Assembly: GCF_001540865.1 (NCBI RefSeq) | Contig: NC_033632.1 | Coordinates: forward strand, 8,122,637 to 8,186,636 | Direction: 5' to 3' | DNA length: 64,000 nucleotides | Source of the DNA: Ananas comosus | Lineage: Eukaryota > Streptophyta > Magnoliopsida > Poales > Bromeliaceae | Shown: one piece after another, positions 31,317-43,759 of the stretch | Layout: the number at the start of each line of letters is the position of its first letter | Numbering within the stretch: position 1 is the first letter of the stretch | Notes under the pieces: model-generated | What the model saw: only the letters and a program-made list of their open reading frames with translations | What the model was told of the DNA's origin: nothing | The model's database searches: none | Program-made: the position numbers and the translations under genes

Positions 31317-33876
31317 TGTAAGGAAGTGAATTCTCGAAATCCGAGAGTTGGACTTCGTTCAAAATCGACTAATTGTCGAGTGGGTATGCTTCGGAAAAGC
31401 CGAAGAAGTCAAAAATCCAAAAAGTGCATTGCGATGGATCCGCGAGAGTAAGTTGTGCAGAAATCTGCACTTGGCAGATTTTGCTCTCGGGGACCGACCG
31501 GTCCCCGTAAGCTAAAAATGCGGCAGAAAACCCTGCGCGCAATGTTTGCTCTCGGGTCCGATCCCTTGAGAGGGGACCGGTCCTTGAAGGTCCGATCCCT
31601 CAGGCGAGGACCGGTTCCCGTACGCACAACCAGCAAAAAGGAGGAAAAATTGGCTAAGTCCTGAGAGTTCTCCTCTCGGGGACCGGTCCCTGGCGGGACA
31701 GACCGGTCCCCGTACGCGTAGGATGCTGGGCAGAGCCCTCTGCCCGCATGAGAGGCTCTCGGGGATCGGTCCCTCTAGGGACAGACCGGTCCCCGAGCAC
31801 GAAAACTGCCCAGTCTGGGCTGTGTGAGAGAAACAAAGTGGAGGGGTTTGGGTGCAATTGTTACATTAGTTGAGGGGTATAGGAGGGATTGCACTCTCTC
31901 TCTCCCTCATTTCCCACCAAACACACATTCTCTCTTTCTCTCTCTCTCTCTAAGCTCTTTTTCCCTCTCTTTTGAAGTGAAGAAGGATAAGAAGGAGAAG
32001 AAGGAAAGAAAGGAGAAGAAGAAGGAGAAGAAGGAGAAGCAAGCTAGAGAAGGCCTTGATCTTCTTCCTCTTCTTCCTCTCACCATTGGAGCTAGCTTAG
32101 AGGTAAGCTTTTGAGCTCAACAATGGTAGAAACCTAGGGTTTGGATCTTTAGCTCTAGAAATGGTTTGATTAGAACCCTAGCATGCTTAATAGATGCTTA
32201 ATGCTAGAATCTAGAGTTTTGTTGGAATATTTTGCTATAGTGCAAACCTAGGGCTCTAAATTGGGGTTTTGCTTAATAGTGAGGTTTGATCTTAATTGAT
32301 AGCATCTAAACCTAATTGTTAGGTGTCTAAACACGTTGGCGAAGACGGATTGAGCATTCGTCAAGCCGGTGAAAAGTTATCGGCAAAACAAGACCGATCG
32401 AGCTTCGTTTTCACCTAGGAGGTCGAAGCGACGTTGAAGCAAGTGCCGAATAACGTTCTTAGCACCCCGACATTGTCGAAAGGTGGGTGGTGTCATCCCG
32501 AAGCAACCGGGTTCCTCTCTATGTCTTAGTATACCATGATCTCGCATTTCTTGCATGTTGCATTGTAGGATTGCATTGTTTTCCATTCCTTATGCTTTCT
32601 AATTGATATCATAGTGTGAGTTGAATGCTTGGTATTATGGATAGATAAGGATTGGGTCATGACATTGAATCCTATAGTGCCGAGGAAATGAGATGGACTC
32701 GATGGATCCTAGTGACATAACGAGTGGCATGTGATTGACAAATGAATAGAACGAGTGGCATATAATGTAGTATACAATGATACTAGTGACATGTGAACTT
32801 AGGGATAGGTGGATTCCCTAGTGATGACTCGTTGAACAAAGAACATAGCGTAGTTAAACACTTGCACATAGACATTGGGATAGGTGGATTCTCGAGTGAT
32901 TTCTAACCCTAGTTAATAGGGTATTCTCGAATTGAGAGGATGGATCAAGCTCACAGTCTGTTTATACTTGTAGTGGTCGGGCCACACAAGTCGTCGTGCA
33001 CTCCGTAGTATGTACGAGAGGGGCAGAGTTGATGTCCCACAGACAGTCCCGGGTTTGAGAGCGAGGTGAGTCTCCTTACCATACGGGACGGCGAGGTGAG
33101 TCGTGGGCGAACCCAAAGGATCGCCAAAGATTGGATAAGCAAGAGAATAGCACTGTCATTAAACATTTGCTTATTGGACATAGTAGTGGACATAGTGGCA
33201 TGTTAGTAAACCATTTACTATATGATGCATGCATACATTACTTATGATTGGGCATAGTAGCATAGTTTTCTTACTATGTCATTTACAGTTTTCATATCTA
33301 TCTATCTATCTATCTACTTTTGCCCACTCGGACCTAGTGGGGAGATCGGCGGAGTTGGCGACCGAACCCACTGGGAACTATGGACAATAGTTCTTACTCC
33401 ACTTTGTTGCAGGGCCTAGTACGAGTACACCGAGCGAGGACCGCGGCAAGGGCATCGCACTCGAGCAGTAGTACATAGTAGCTTTCCTATTTTGCATTAG
33501 CATTACTCTGTGTATTGAGAAACTCATGTAGGTGAGGAATTGGAGAGCTATGTATATATTTTGATGATTACCTAGTAGCAATTGCATTCATTTTTGGAAA
33601 GATGTAATGTAAATGATGTAAATGAATGCAATGTGATGTAATAGCTAGTAGATCTCCCTTTTGTTTACTTGTATGTACATGTGACTCTTACTCTTATTTG
33701 TTGGCACTTGTTGTGCCCTTCGTTGATTGTGTATGTATAGAATTTCTATTCCTAGGCAAATTCTTGTATACGATCTGATTGTTTGGCCTTGGGCGGACAA
33801 GAGAGGTGCTGTCCGTTCGGCGTCTGTTCGACGCGCCTGAACCGGACCAAATTGGTAGCGGTCTCAAGGCATGACA
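31317..33876 (+). mobile_element. LTR G (family 2, 2560 bp), no matching target duplication
   Basis: Complete TG...CA LTR (TGTAAGGAAGTG to AAGGCATGACA), parallel to F and K. It has dyads centred on ACCGGT (31576, 31610, 31682, 31702, 31785 and the mutated 31765), a GTATAGG box (about 31877), GAAGAAGGA-rich leader, donor-like AGAGGTAAGC (GT 32103), (TCTA)n at about 33296, and the stem-loop 33375-33393. The left flank (GCTAC) and right flank (TACTG) do not match. The right side is a family-1 LTR remnant and the left side is unrelated DNA, so one flank was lost or the LTR took part in a rearrangement. Confidence 0.85.
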
Positions 33877-34253
33877 TACTGCCAGACTGCAATCTGCACT
33901 GTGTACCGATACACGGGAAAGAGTACCGATACCAGGCTACAGTACGCGCAAACCCGAGCTTCGAGTTCGCAGAAAAACACACTAGGTACCGGTACCAGCC
34001 CGATGCTGTACCGGTACCACTTCCAATTCCGGTACGGGCCCGATGCTGTACTGGTACTCTGCTCTATAGAGTCCAACCCGAGAGTAGCCTAAAATCTTCA
34101 CTTTAGAGATTTAGTGCTAAGTTCTAAATCTCGATTCTCGGGATGCGAGCCATAGGTCGGAACACTGCTAACGACTTTCAGAATACTTAGAAAAACTCGG
34201 AACACAGATCAAACACTCGAACCTCGCAATTTGCAAAGGTCCCGTGTGTTACA
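33877..34253 (-). mobile_element. 3' LTR remnant of gypsy copy C
   Basis: The last ~377 bp of a family-1 LTR, starting TACTGCCAGACTGC (equivalent to 46853 in the other LTR) and ending GTGTTACA at 34253 next to the polypurine tract. It keeps GTACCGGTAC-type dyads, several mutated (GTACCGATAC at about 33904 and 33924, GTACTGGTAC near 34050). The rest of this LTR is gone, replaced by LTR G. Confidence 0.82.
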
Positions 34254-34273
34254 TTCTCCCCTCCTAAAAAAAA
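34254..34273 (-). other. Polypurine tract of gypsy copy C
   Basis: Minus strand reads TTTTTTAGGAGGGGAGAA directly before the LTR start TGTAACAC. It is the plus-strand DNA priming site of the element and confirms which LTR is 3'. Confidence 0.85.
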
Positions 34274-34304
34274 GTTTCATCCACGAAACTGAAAGCAGGA
34301 TGCC

Positions 34305-34631
34305 TCAAAGCTCCATCTGAAAAAGATAGAGATAGCGCTCCTGTAATGCGCTTTCCAGCTTCCACGTGGCCTCACGTTCATCATGGTTGCTCCAAAGAAT
34401 CTTCACATAGGGAATATCGCGATTACGATGCTTCTTCACCTCGCGAGCCAAAATCCTCACAGGTTGCTCTTCAAAGCTCAAATCATCTCTCAGCTCCAAT
34501 GGTGTAGCATCCAAAACATGAGCCGGATCGAAGATGTACTTCCGAAGGACCGATACATGAAATACATTGTGTATACCCGATAGGTTCGGTGGTAGAGCAA
34601 GTCGATACACTATCGGGCCTACACGTTCCAA
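34305..34631 (-). pseudogene. C-terminal pol end with chromodomain, gypsy copy C
   Basis: 108 codons read GPIVYRLALPP, NVFHVSVLRKYI, EEQPVRILAREVKKHRNRDI, KILWSNHDEREATWKLES, RYLYLF. This is the integrase tail followed by a chromodomain, which steers insertion to heterochromatin. The EEQPVRIL...LWxNH...EATWE pattern places the element among plant chromoviruses, most like the Tekay/Del lineage. It is separated from the upstream integrase by stops and a frameshift (34636, about 34790-34840). Confidence 0.85.
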
Positions 34632-35971
34632 AATCTAATAGGGTCCAATAAACCGGGGGCTCAACTTTCCCCGAATACCAAATCTTTTAATCACTTTGGT
34701 CGGCGAGACTTTCAAGAAAACATGATCTCCAATCTGGAACTCCAAGTCTCGTCGACGCCTGTCGGCATAACTTCTCTGTCTACTCTGAGCTATCTACAAA
34801 CGCTCCTGAGCAATACGAACCTTATCCTCTGCTTCCTAGAGCACATCTGGGTCTAAAGCCAATCTCTCGCCAACTTCACTCCAATGAAGTGGCGATCTAC
34901 ACTTCCGTCCATAAAGTGCTTCGAAGGGTGCCATCTTAATGCTTGCTTGATAACTATTTTTATAAGCAAATTCCGCCATCGGTAGATGCTGTGACCATCC
35001 TCCCTAGAAGTCTATCACACATACTCAAAGCATATCCTGTTGTGTCTGTATAGTGCGCTCAGACTATCCATCACTCTGAGGGTGAAATGCGGTGCTGAAA
35101 TCCAAATGAGTGCCTAAAGCATCCTGCAAACTTCTCCAAAAGTGAGACACAAATCGGGGGTTTCGATCAAATACAATAGAAATAGGCACTCCATAAAGTC
35201 GCACAATCTCATCAAGATACACTAGTGCGAGCTTCTCCCCTGTCCAAGTCGTGTGAATAGATATAAAATGCGCCGATTTCGTCAACCTATTCACGATCAC
35301 CCAAATAGCATCATGCTCAGCCTGTGAGCGAGGCAATCCCATAACGAAATCCATGGTGATATTTTCCCATTTCCACACGGGAATAGGTAAACTTTGAAGT
35401 TTTTCCGCAGGAACTCGGTGCTCAGCTTTCACTTGCTGACAAGTCAAACATCGAGCTACAAACTCGCTAACATCCTTTTTCATTCCGGGCCACTAATAAA
35501 GTAGTTTCAAATCTTTGTACATCTTGATGTCTCCCGGATGTAAAGCATACGGTGCACGATGTGGTTCTTGAAGAATATCCTCTTTAAGGACCGATTTTGC
35601 CGGTACACAAATCCGCCCGCGGGAACGCAATATTCCATGATCATCCACAAGAAATCGCCGGTGTAACCTTCAACCATCTTAGCTCGAATCTTTTGCAACT
35701 CCACATCGTGAACTTGCTTTTCTTTAATTCTTTCCAATAGTGTAGGTTGCACCACTAATGCTATCAATCTGAAGGGTGTATCAGGAGTCACCATCTCCAA
35801 CTCCAACCGCTTCATCTGCTCAATCAACGGCGGTTGAGTGACTACAAGTATCGCTAAGTTATCCGTCGATTGCCGACTTAGCACATCCGCCACCACGTTA
35901 GCCTTACCCGGGTGGTAGAGAATCGTCAGATCATAATCCTTGAGTAGCTCCAACCATCGGCACTGCCTCAA
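34632..35971 (-). pseudogene. Integrase region of gypsy copy C, broken
   Basis: Covers the RNase H end ([35 protein letters not shown]), linker, and integrase. The zinc-finger cysteines are in CLTCQQVKAEH. The catalytic core has MDFVMGLP (first Asp), a changed second Asp region (FDRNPRFVSHFW, normally SDRDPRF) and FHPQSDG followed by a stop before the SERTIQT helix with the Glu. Stops at about 35487, 35504 and 35062, plus later ones, make it inactive. It is transcribed leftward with the rest of pol. Confidence 0.87.
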
Positions 35972-37317
35972 GTTCAGCTCCTTCTGAGTGAATAAGTATT
36001 TTAAGCTCTTGTGATCCGTATAAACTTCACATCGCTCGCCATAAAGATAATGACGCCATAGCTTTAATGCAAAGACTACGGCCGCAAACTATAAATTGTG
36101 TCTAGGGTAGTTCCTTTCATAATCCTTTAATTGGTGAGAAGCATACGCGATCACCTTCCTGTCCTGCATCAAAACACAGCCCAATCCATTAAAGGAAGCA
36201 TCACTGTAAATCACATATCCTACTCCAGCAACTGGCAAGGTTAGGATCGGGGTAGTCGTCAATCGAGCCTTCAACTCTTGGAAGCTTCTCTCGTACGCAT
36301 CATTCCAAATGAACTTAGTGTCTTTGTGCGTGAGCCACGTGAGGGGAGTAGATAACTTAGCAAACCCCTCTACAAATCTCGGTAGTAGCCAACCAAGCCA
36401 ATGAAACTCCGTATCTCGGTGATGCTAGTCGGTCTAGGCCAATCCTTGACAGCTTCAATCTTCCTAGGATCCACGACAATACCCGATCCCAAAATCAGAT
36501 GTCCAAGGAATGCCACCTCTCGAAGCCAAAATTCATACTTTTTTAACTTGGCAAAAAGCTTCTTTTCCCGAAGCACTTGGAGTACAAGTCTTAAATGCTC
36601 CTCGTGATCCCTATCACTTCGGGAATAAATCAAAATGTCGTCGATGAACACCACAACGAACTTGTCTAGATAAGGCTTGAAAACACGGTTCATTAGATCC
36701 ATAAAAGCTGCCGGGGTATTAGTAAGCCCAAACGGCATAACCGTGAACTCATAATGTCCATACCGTGTTCTAAAAGCCATCTTCGATACATCCTCAGGTG
36801 CAATCTTTAACTGGTGATATCCCGACTGTAAGTTGATCTTGGAATATACACTCGATCCTTGAAGCTGATCAAAAAGATCATCAATTCTCGGCAACGGATA
36901 CTTGTTCTTGATCGTGACTTTATTAAGTTCACGATAGTCCACACACAAGCGAAGTGATCTATCCTTCTTCTTAACAAACAAAACCGATGCTCCCCAAGGT
37001 GAAACACTCGGGCGAATGAAGCCTTTGTCCAATAAATCCTGCAGCTGTGCCCTCAGCTCTTTCAACTGTACCGGTGCCATCCTATAAGGTGCCTTTGAGA
37101 TTGGAGTAGTCCTAGAGACGAGATCTACCACAAACCCGATCTCCTTATCAGGTAGCATACCTGGAAGCTCCGTTGGAAACACATCACAAAACTCCCGTAC
37201 TACCAGGATATCCTCAATCCTAGGGGTGTCATCCTCACCCCTCAGACCAACACTAGCCAAATAGGCTATGCAACCCCTGCTGATCAACTGCCTAGCTCGA
37301 GACGAGCTGATCGTCAT
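35972..37317 (-). pseudogene. Reverse transcriptase-RNase H of gypsy copy C
   Basis: The best-preserved part, 315 open codons (37317-36370). It has the protease-RT linker ([18 protein letters not shown]), RT motifs [61 protein letters not shown] and the catalytic [10 protein letters not shown] (a normal F/YxDD variant), FLGH and the connection domain. After a stop, RNase H continues (YVIYSDASFNGLGCVLMQ, ASHQLKDYERNYPRHNL) and is again interrupted near 36089, with [15 protein letters not shown] further on. RT catalytic residues are intact, but the polyprotein is not. Confidence 0.92.
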
Positions 37318-37968
37318 CGCAAACAGCGAACTCTGGTATCCTCTAAATACAACACCCTCCTGTCCTGGCTCTCTGAAAGTGACAGTTCAATTTTGCAGTC
37401 AATAGTGGCGAAGTACCTCGTCAACCAGTGCAGACCCAAAACCACATCAAATTGTGCAAAGCTAGCAGATCCCGGGCATAATCCAATCCCTTACTCGAAC
37501 AGGGCAACCGGGGCAAAACTCCCTAATGTCCAAGACGTGGTGGGGTATAACAACATGTCCCGGATGCGACAAAGAAACTAACGGGATGCCATTCAACTCG
37601 GCAAACAGCCGATTTATAAATGAATGTGATGCACCGGTATCAAATAAACCTCGAACTCTAATGCCATTTAATAAAATGATATCTGCCACCACATCCTCGA
37701 CTGCTGCCGCCCCCTCTGTCTGAGCCGCATACATACGCCCGCTCGGGGCTTGTCGTGACCCCTCAATCTGGCACTGGACGGGTGGCCGCCCAGGCTGGTA
37801 GTATGCCGTTGGAGTCCCCTGACTGGTGGCTGGTAAAGCCAGTGCCGATGCAGATGACGATGCCGGTGAAGAACCTCTCGGGCACTCGGTTCGGAAGTGG
37901 CCCTCTTGGCCACAAAAGGAAACACCTGCCTCCCCACTGCGGACACTGTGGTGGAATATGAGGACCAC
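37318..37968 (-). pseudogene. Zinc knuckle and aspartic protease of gypsy copy C
   Basis: Reads CGQEGHFRTECPRG (second half of a CCHC knuckle), a Ser/Pro/Gln linker, then the retropepsin motif GLFDTGASHSFI with catalytic Asp, and LNGIPL. Beyond a stop at about 37460 homology continues as CAKFDVVLGLHWL and ATIDCKIEL, typical of gypsy protease ends. The first knuckle (CVICGGPHIPPQC) lies in a different frame just upstream, showing a frameshift near 37930. Confidence 0.87.
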
Positions 37969-39072
37969 CGCAGATTACACACTGGGGAGGTCGGCGACGG
38001 TCAGAACCTCCTCGCTGAGCAGATGAGCCACGACCTCTCGACTGGCTCCGGCTCCTAGGGTGCCTCAGCGGCCTCCCAGAGTGGGCCTGACTCGCACCCT
38101 CAACCGCGGGCCTTTTGCCCTTACCCTTATCCAAGCCCTCTCTCCGCTCCTGTACATCCTCCACGCCACTCTACACAATGAGCGTGCAGTTCACGACCTC
38201 CCAGTAGGTTTGGAGGTTGGAAGATTGCACAAACCGAAAGATCGACGGTCGAAGTTCACGTTCAAAAATGCGGGCCTTGTCCTCGTCGTCCCGCACGACG
38301 AAAGGCACGAAATGCAGAAGCTGAGAAAACTCCCTCTCGTACTCGGCGACACTCCGCTCTCCCTGGCGCAAACCGTGCAGATCCTTCTCCATTTGCCTCT
38401 TCACGCTGTCGAGGAAGTAGTGCACCAATAGAAGCTCCTTGAACTTTTTCCATGTAATAGCCGCCAATCCGTGGTGGGGTTGTCTTGAATATCCAACCAC
38501 CAACGGTAGGCCTCACCGTCCAGGTGGTGAGTGGCGAGCCAAACTCGGTCTCTCTCATCCACAAAAGTGTCGCGGAAAAGCTTTTCCATGTGCATCAACC
38601 ACTTCTCCACGATCCAGTGGTCGACTTTCTCTCCATCGAAGATTTGGGGATTGCACCTCCTAAACTCGTTGAGGCGATTCATGAGCCAGTCCCGCTCCTC
38701 TCCAGCAGCCATCACGAGAAAAACTGCCCCCGCCGGAGGCACCTGAACTGGTGGTGCCACAACGTCCTCCTCCCGAGGCCCCCTCGGTGCGACGTCGTCA
38801 ACTGGCACAGGGGGTGAGGGAATCTGAGCCTCCCTAGAAGCTACCTGCTGCAGAAGGAGATCCTCAAGGTGCTTCTTCCGCGCCTCCTGCCGGCACGCCG
38901 CATCCGCCTGCTGTCTGGCCGCCTCCGCCTGCTGTGTCACCAAGTCAGTGAGGGCCGCAAGCTGGCTCCTCAACTCACGGACCTTGTAAGATCCGGAGGT
39001 AACGGAGGTCTCCACCTCCTCAAAATTTGCCGCATTATCCGCTCCAACTGATTTAGAGCGAGTCGTCGGCAT
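37950..39072 (-). pseudogene. gag of gypsy copy C with frameshifts
   Basis: Starts MPTTRSKSVGADNAANFEEV at 39072, open to 38401 through the gag core (NEFRRCNPQIFDGEKVDHWI, MEKLFRDTFVDERDRVWL, GEAYRWWLDIQ). A frameshift near 38465 moves homology to another frame (38503-38171: AAITWKKFKELLLVHYF, RSVAEYEREFSQLLHFVPF, DEDKARIFERELRPSIFRFV). A third open stretch (38164-37763) has the Arg/Ser-rich tail and first zinc knuckle CVICGGPHIPPQC. The order matches the family and at least two frameshifts make it dead. Confidence 0.9.
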
Positions 39073-39392
39073 ATCACTACAACATCATAAAAGCGCAAGT
39101 TAGTAAAACCCACGGTATCGCAACCCCACTCAAGCAACTAATACCCAAATCATGTGAAAGTAATGAAGTGTCCTTTACTACTAATTTTCGATGTTACGTT
39201 ATCAGCCGCCAACGTAACCCTCCGCAAAGTTAGAAGCTATACACTTCGATTCAACTCCAATATTTTTAGAGTTATGATAAACCTAATCATAGTACTTTAG
39301 CTTATAAGTCAAATAGATCTCATCTCTCACGAGCCTATTTCCTATAGTCCAACCGGCCTAATGTTTGCTAGGTCCATAAGACTTAACCCTAG

Positions 39393-39404
39393 GCTCTGAT
39401 ACCA
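39393..39404 (-). other. Primer-binding site of gypsy copy C
   Basis: Minus-strand TGGTATCAGAGC, 8 bp from the LTR edge at 39413. Initiator tRNA-Met type, as in copies A and B. Confidence 0.9.
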
Positions 39405-40467
39405 AAATAATCTGTCACGTCCCTGGACCCAGCGGAGGCCGGCCCGGTGCATGTCCAGACCCGCCATATGCCTAAACATGTAAGGCGTCTATAACAAAGC
39501 GTTAAATAAATCAATAATAAATGAGCATCTAGGAGTATCAGAGTATACAACAACTAGTTTCTAGAATAAAGAGGTAAATAAAGGAACCAATCCACTAGCA
39601 TAAACATAAAGTAGTACAACAACAAAACCCCAAATACAAGTACTATAATATCCAAAAATGGTGGTCTCTACACATGGGTACAAGAACTCTCATCCTCTCT
39701 AAAAAGGAACAAAAAGAGAGGTGAACCACCTATCATAAAATCCCTCGCTAACTAGCTCGAGGCGATTCCTTTCCCGCGATCCCGAGCCTCTCCCGAAGTG
39801 GAAGGCTCTGTAAGAAAAACAACAAAACAGGGGGCGTGAGAACTATTAAACAATAGTTTCCAGTGGGCAATTGCTGACCTCAGCGAAAATGCGCCACTAG
39901 GTTGAAAAGCAAAAGCAGCAAGTTCTAACAATTAATTGAAAGGAATGGCATAAATATTTAACACGAATTGAACTTACTAAATACTATGCCTCTACTTTAG
40001 CATGAATTTTCACGATTATAAATGCTATTCTAACATGAATATGCATAAGTATAACCAACATAATGTCCATTGTCTAATATCCACTATGCATTTTAGTTCA
40101 ATAGTATCCCAATCATGTAGGACCTACCCATGGGTAGTCCGTCTTGCGCCGTGCGTAATGGCCCCGTGGTAGTCAACATTCCCATCCTAGGAATGAGCCT
40201 CCCCCACGACATTCCATTTCGGTGCCTAATCCCGCACGGGCGAGCTTATGTCGTGATGGCTATCTCCAGAGTGCCGGCTTGTGGGGAGCGACCCTCACAA
40301 GCATGTGCGAATGAGCACAATGGCAAGCAAGCGTAAATATCCGTATTTAGTCCAATGTTATCATGTCTAAAATATGGTATAAGCACTAGCGACTACAAAG
40401 GTCTAGTTCTATGTCACAATGTAGAGTTCAATCCATTTACTTCGTCTAATGCCACTTCATGACATTA

Positions 40468-43154
40468 TGTAACGCCCCGGGACCGGCGGAGGCCCTCCCG
40501 GTAGCGTGCACAGACCCGCCATATGACAACACATATAAGGCGTCTACAATAAGAGCGGAAGTAAAGCAAGTAGAAGAACAAATAGAAGAAGTGAAATAAC
40601 TAGCAACTAATGATATTAGAGCGAGTATAGTTCTACATCTACACCAAAGGAAAGCAGTAAAGTTAGACAATGAAATGAGTCATAAGTAGTACAAAATCTG
40701 TCTCCAAAATACAAAAGTGGTGGTCTCTAGTACACTGGTAAAACTCTCAACCTCTCGCAAAAAGAAATAAAAATCGAGAGGTAGACCACCTAGCAACTCG
40801 TCCTCGAAGGAAGCTAGCTCGAAACAACTCCCTTCCCGCGGTCCCTGGCCTCACCCTGAGTGGAAGGCTCTGTAAAACATCGAGAAAAAGAGGGCGTGAG
40901 AACTATAATTTATAGTTCCCAGTGGGCAATTACTGACCTCAGCTCCTGCTCCACTAGGCCCCAAAAATAAGGGTAAGTAACGTTAATACCAATAAGCAAT
41001 AAAAAGGGAGCATATATAAAATGCTATACTACTATATCTCACATAAGCACGATGTCAAAGTGTTGTACATCTATTCTATCATAAGGAAAAGTGACCAATG
41101 GCAATAGTTTACTGTTACAAACCTTTATTCATACATGATTAGCAAGTCTTTCATAGCAACCAAGTATACTGTGATGAAATAGGTAACTGGTCAAGATATA
41201 TCTACATGTCCTAACCCTATGGCTATAACATGTAAATGTACATCAACTACTAAACCTATCTAGTAGTGATTGTTCATATACAACAACTGATGTCGATTTC
41301 CATTCCAATAAGGACTACCAAAGGTATGCTCAGCTTGTGCCCCGTAAGTGCGCTGTGGTAGCCAACATGCCTACTCTTGGAATGTGTCTGTCCACTCGAC
41401 CCGTAGGCTTCTCAATACCGCAACGAGCGAACAAAAGTCGCGTAGCTAACTCCGGAGTGCCGGCTTTGGGGAGCGACCCTCACAAGCATGTGCGAATGCA
41501 GCACAAATGCAAGCAAGCATAGTCGAAATCTCAAGTATCCAACCCTCATGTCTCTAACATGGTAAGTCACTAGCAGCCGCGAAGATCTATGTTAAGCACA
41601 ATGTTAAGTTTCAACATTTGCTATGCATAGTGCCCTTGATGAACACTTAGGAATTTGATGTTCAACATGTTTTCCAAATCCCTCAATGGGCCGCTATCCA
41701 CTAGATTCACACATGTCCCAGCTCAAATGCCGCTTGATGACATTAGCTCTCTAATTCACATAATATCAATTCGATGCTATATATATAGTGAATTGTCACT
41801 TTCATGTCTCAATTAAACTTATGTTTAAACGCATGATCATACTCATCTACTCTATAAAACATAAACCAAATCTCATATAGAATGCTAAATGCAACCAACT
41901 CTCTCTCAGCAACTCTCACTACATAGAGGTCCAGAATTTCATTACATATAACATGGGTATTTAAGCACTCTAAAATTAATAATAAATACATTTAATATGA
42001 AATGCATGAGATATTAGTACACGAAGCACTTATCACCAAATAATGAGATTTTCTCATATCAAGGCTAGGTCAAACCCACCGAATCGAAACTTTCGTTTCG
42101 CCGAACGGAGATTTCCACAAGCTCCTAGCACCCTAGGACATCAAAAATGGTGTCATCCACTCGATACGAAGAGTAATAAGCTCAATCTTTAACCTAGAAG
42201 CAAAAGGCAAACTCACTCTAAAAGAGTAGAAATCTTCTCCTAAGCTCCAAAAGAAGCTAGAACCCTTCCAATCCAAGTCTAGGAAGGTTCTAAACCACAC
42301 CAATCAAGCTCAAAAGCCCTAGGTTCAAAAAGCCCAAAATAAACCTAAGTCCCAAAATAGGGTTTCATCTCAAAGAAGCTTAAAATCTAAAAACTAGAGA
42401 AAAGATCTTGCACTTACCTCTTAGAAGCCTCAAAACCAGCTCAAGTCCTCAAACTTCAAGTATCTTCCCTCAATCAAACTCCAAATCCAAGTTCCAAAGC
42501 TCCAACACATGGTAATAGCTCAATAGGAAAAAGAGAGGAAATCCATCAAAACCAAGAAATTGAGATCAAATCCAAATAGGGGAAAAGAGGGAACTCCTTA
42601 CCTTGCCTCCTCCTCAGGTTCCGCACAAGGAGGACCTATGGGGCGTGGTGCTGTTTAAGGGTGCCACAATCGCAAATAAGCCCCTGCAGAACAAACTGCA
42701 TGAAATTAGCCCCTTGTACCGACAGGGATCTTGTACCGGTACAAGAGCTGCGAAAATCCAAATCGCGGGCTGCGGGTGGCGCAGTTCTGCGGCACTGTAC
42801 CGGTACAGGCCCGATGGCTGTACCGGTACAACCATCAACATTGTACCGGTACAAGACCATCCTTGTACCGGTACAAGACCTGCGAAAATGCAAACCCGAG
42901 GCTCGGGTTTGCGAGTTCTCGGCTCTGTACCGGTACAACCACAACCTTGTACCGGTACAAGCCCGCCAGACAGCCAATCCGAGAGCTGACCAAAATCCAA
43001 ATTTTTGGGTTTTGGTGCAAGGCTTCGTACCACACTCCTCGGGACACGTGCCATAGGTCGGAACACAGTCAACGACCTACCAGAAAATCTGGAAAAGCTC
43101 AGAGCACAGCTAATCACTCGAACATCGCAATTTGCAAAGGTCCAGTGTGTTACA
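40468..43154 (-). mobile_element. Solo LTR H (family 1, 2687 bp) with the best GTACCGGTAC array
   Basis: Ends TGTAACGCCC...GTGTTACA, flanked by the 5-bp duplication CATTA (40463-40467 and 43155-43159). Contains a stem-loop GAACTATAATTTATAGTTC (40900-40918), a consensus splice-donor-like GAGGTAAG (complement at 42413-42420), and seven perfect GTACCGGTAC decamers at 42733, 42797, 42820, 42843, 42865, 42927 and 42949. Open frames across the array (42603-43180, both strands) are low-complexity products of the repeats, not genes. It lies inside the 5' LTR of copy C. Confidence 0.93.
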
Positions 43155-43759
43155 CATTAGGTTTACTATGTCAAACATAATCCAAGTCTAATGCCCCTTT
43201 ATGACATTATGTTTTCTCCTATGTCAAATATGAGTTCTAAGTCCGAGAGCATATCATACATGTCATTTTCACTACCAGAACCAAGATCCCAAGCGATATA
43301 CAAGAATGCTATTCATATGCATAATCACAATGCACTAATCTCTCTACAACATAGAGATAAAATTTCATTATACATAACATATGCATTTTAAGCATTCTAA
43401 ATTTCACATATGCCCTATCTAGCATGAATATACATGATTTTCTATTTTACAACAATTAAAAAGACATAGGTGAAATTTTTTCTCATTCAGTGAGGTCAAA
43501 CCTACCGAGACTCCTCGAATCCCCTTCGTTCGCGTCGATGAAGGTGTCCACACGTGTCCTAGCTCCCTAGAGAAAATTCTATGAGGGTTAGACAAAACAA
43601 ACGAACACCCCACGTGTTCAACTCAAAATCAACCCAAGAATAGGGCAAAACTCACCTAAAGTGTAGAAAAACCCTCTCAAATTCGAAAAGGAGGCTAGAG
43701 TACTTCAAATCTACCCCAACGAGATATTCTACACCTATCAATTAAGCCCCAAGAACTAC

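Noticed and set aside
31312..33881. Target duplication for LTR G
   Set aside because: Flanks are GCTAC and TACTG; the partial similarity overlaps the LTR's own TG end, so it is not a real duplication.
42603..43180. Open frames with repeated CTGT/VPVQ/YRYK-type peptides (also 7120-7493 and 43823-44394)
   Set aside because: Translations of the GTACCGGTAC array in LTRs; the same peptides appear in all frames because the repeat is palindromic.
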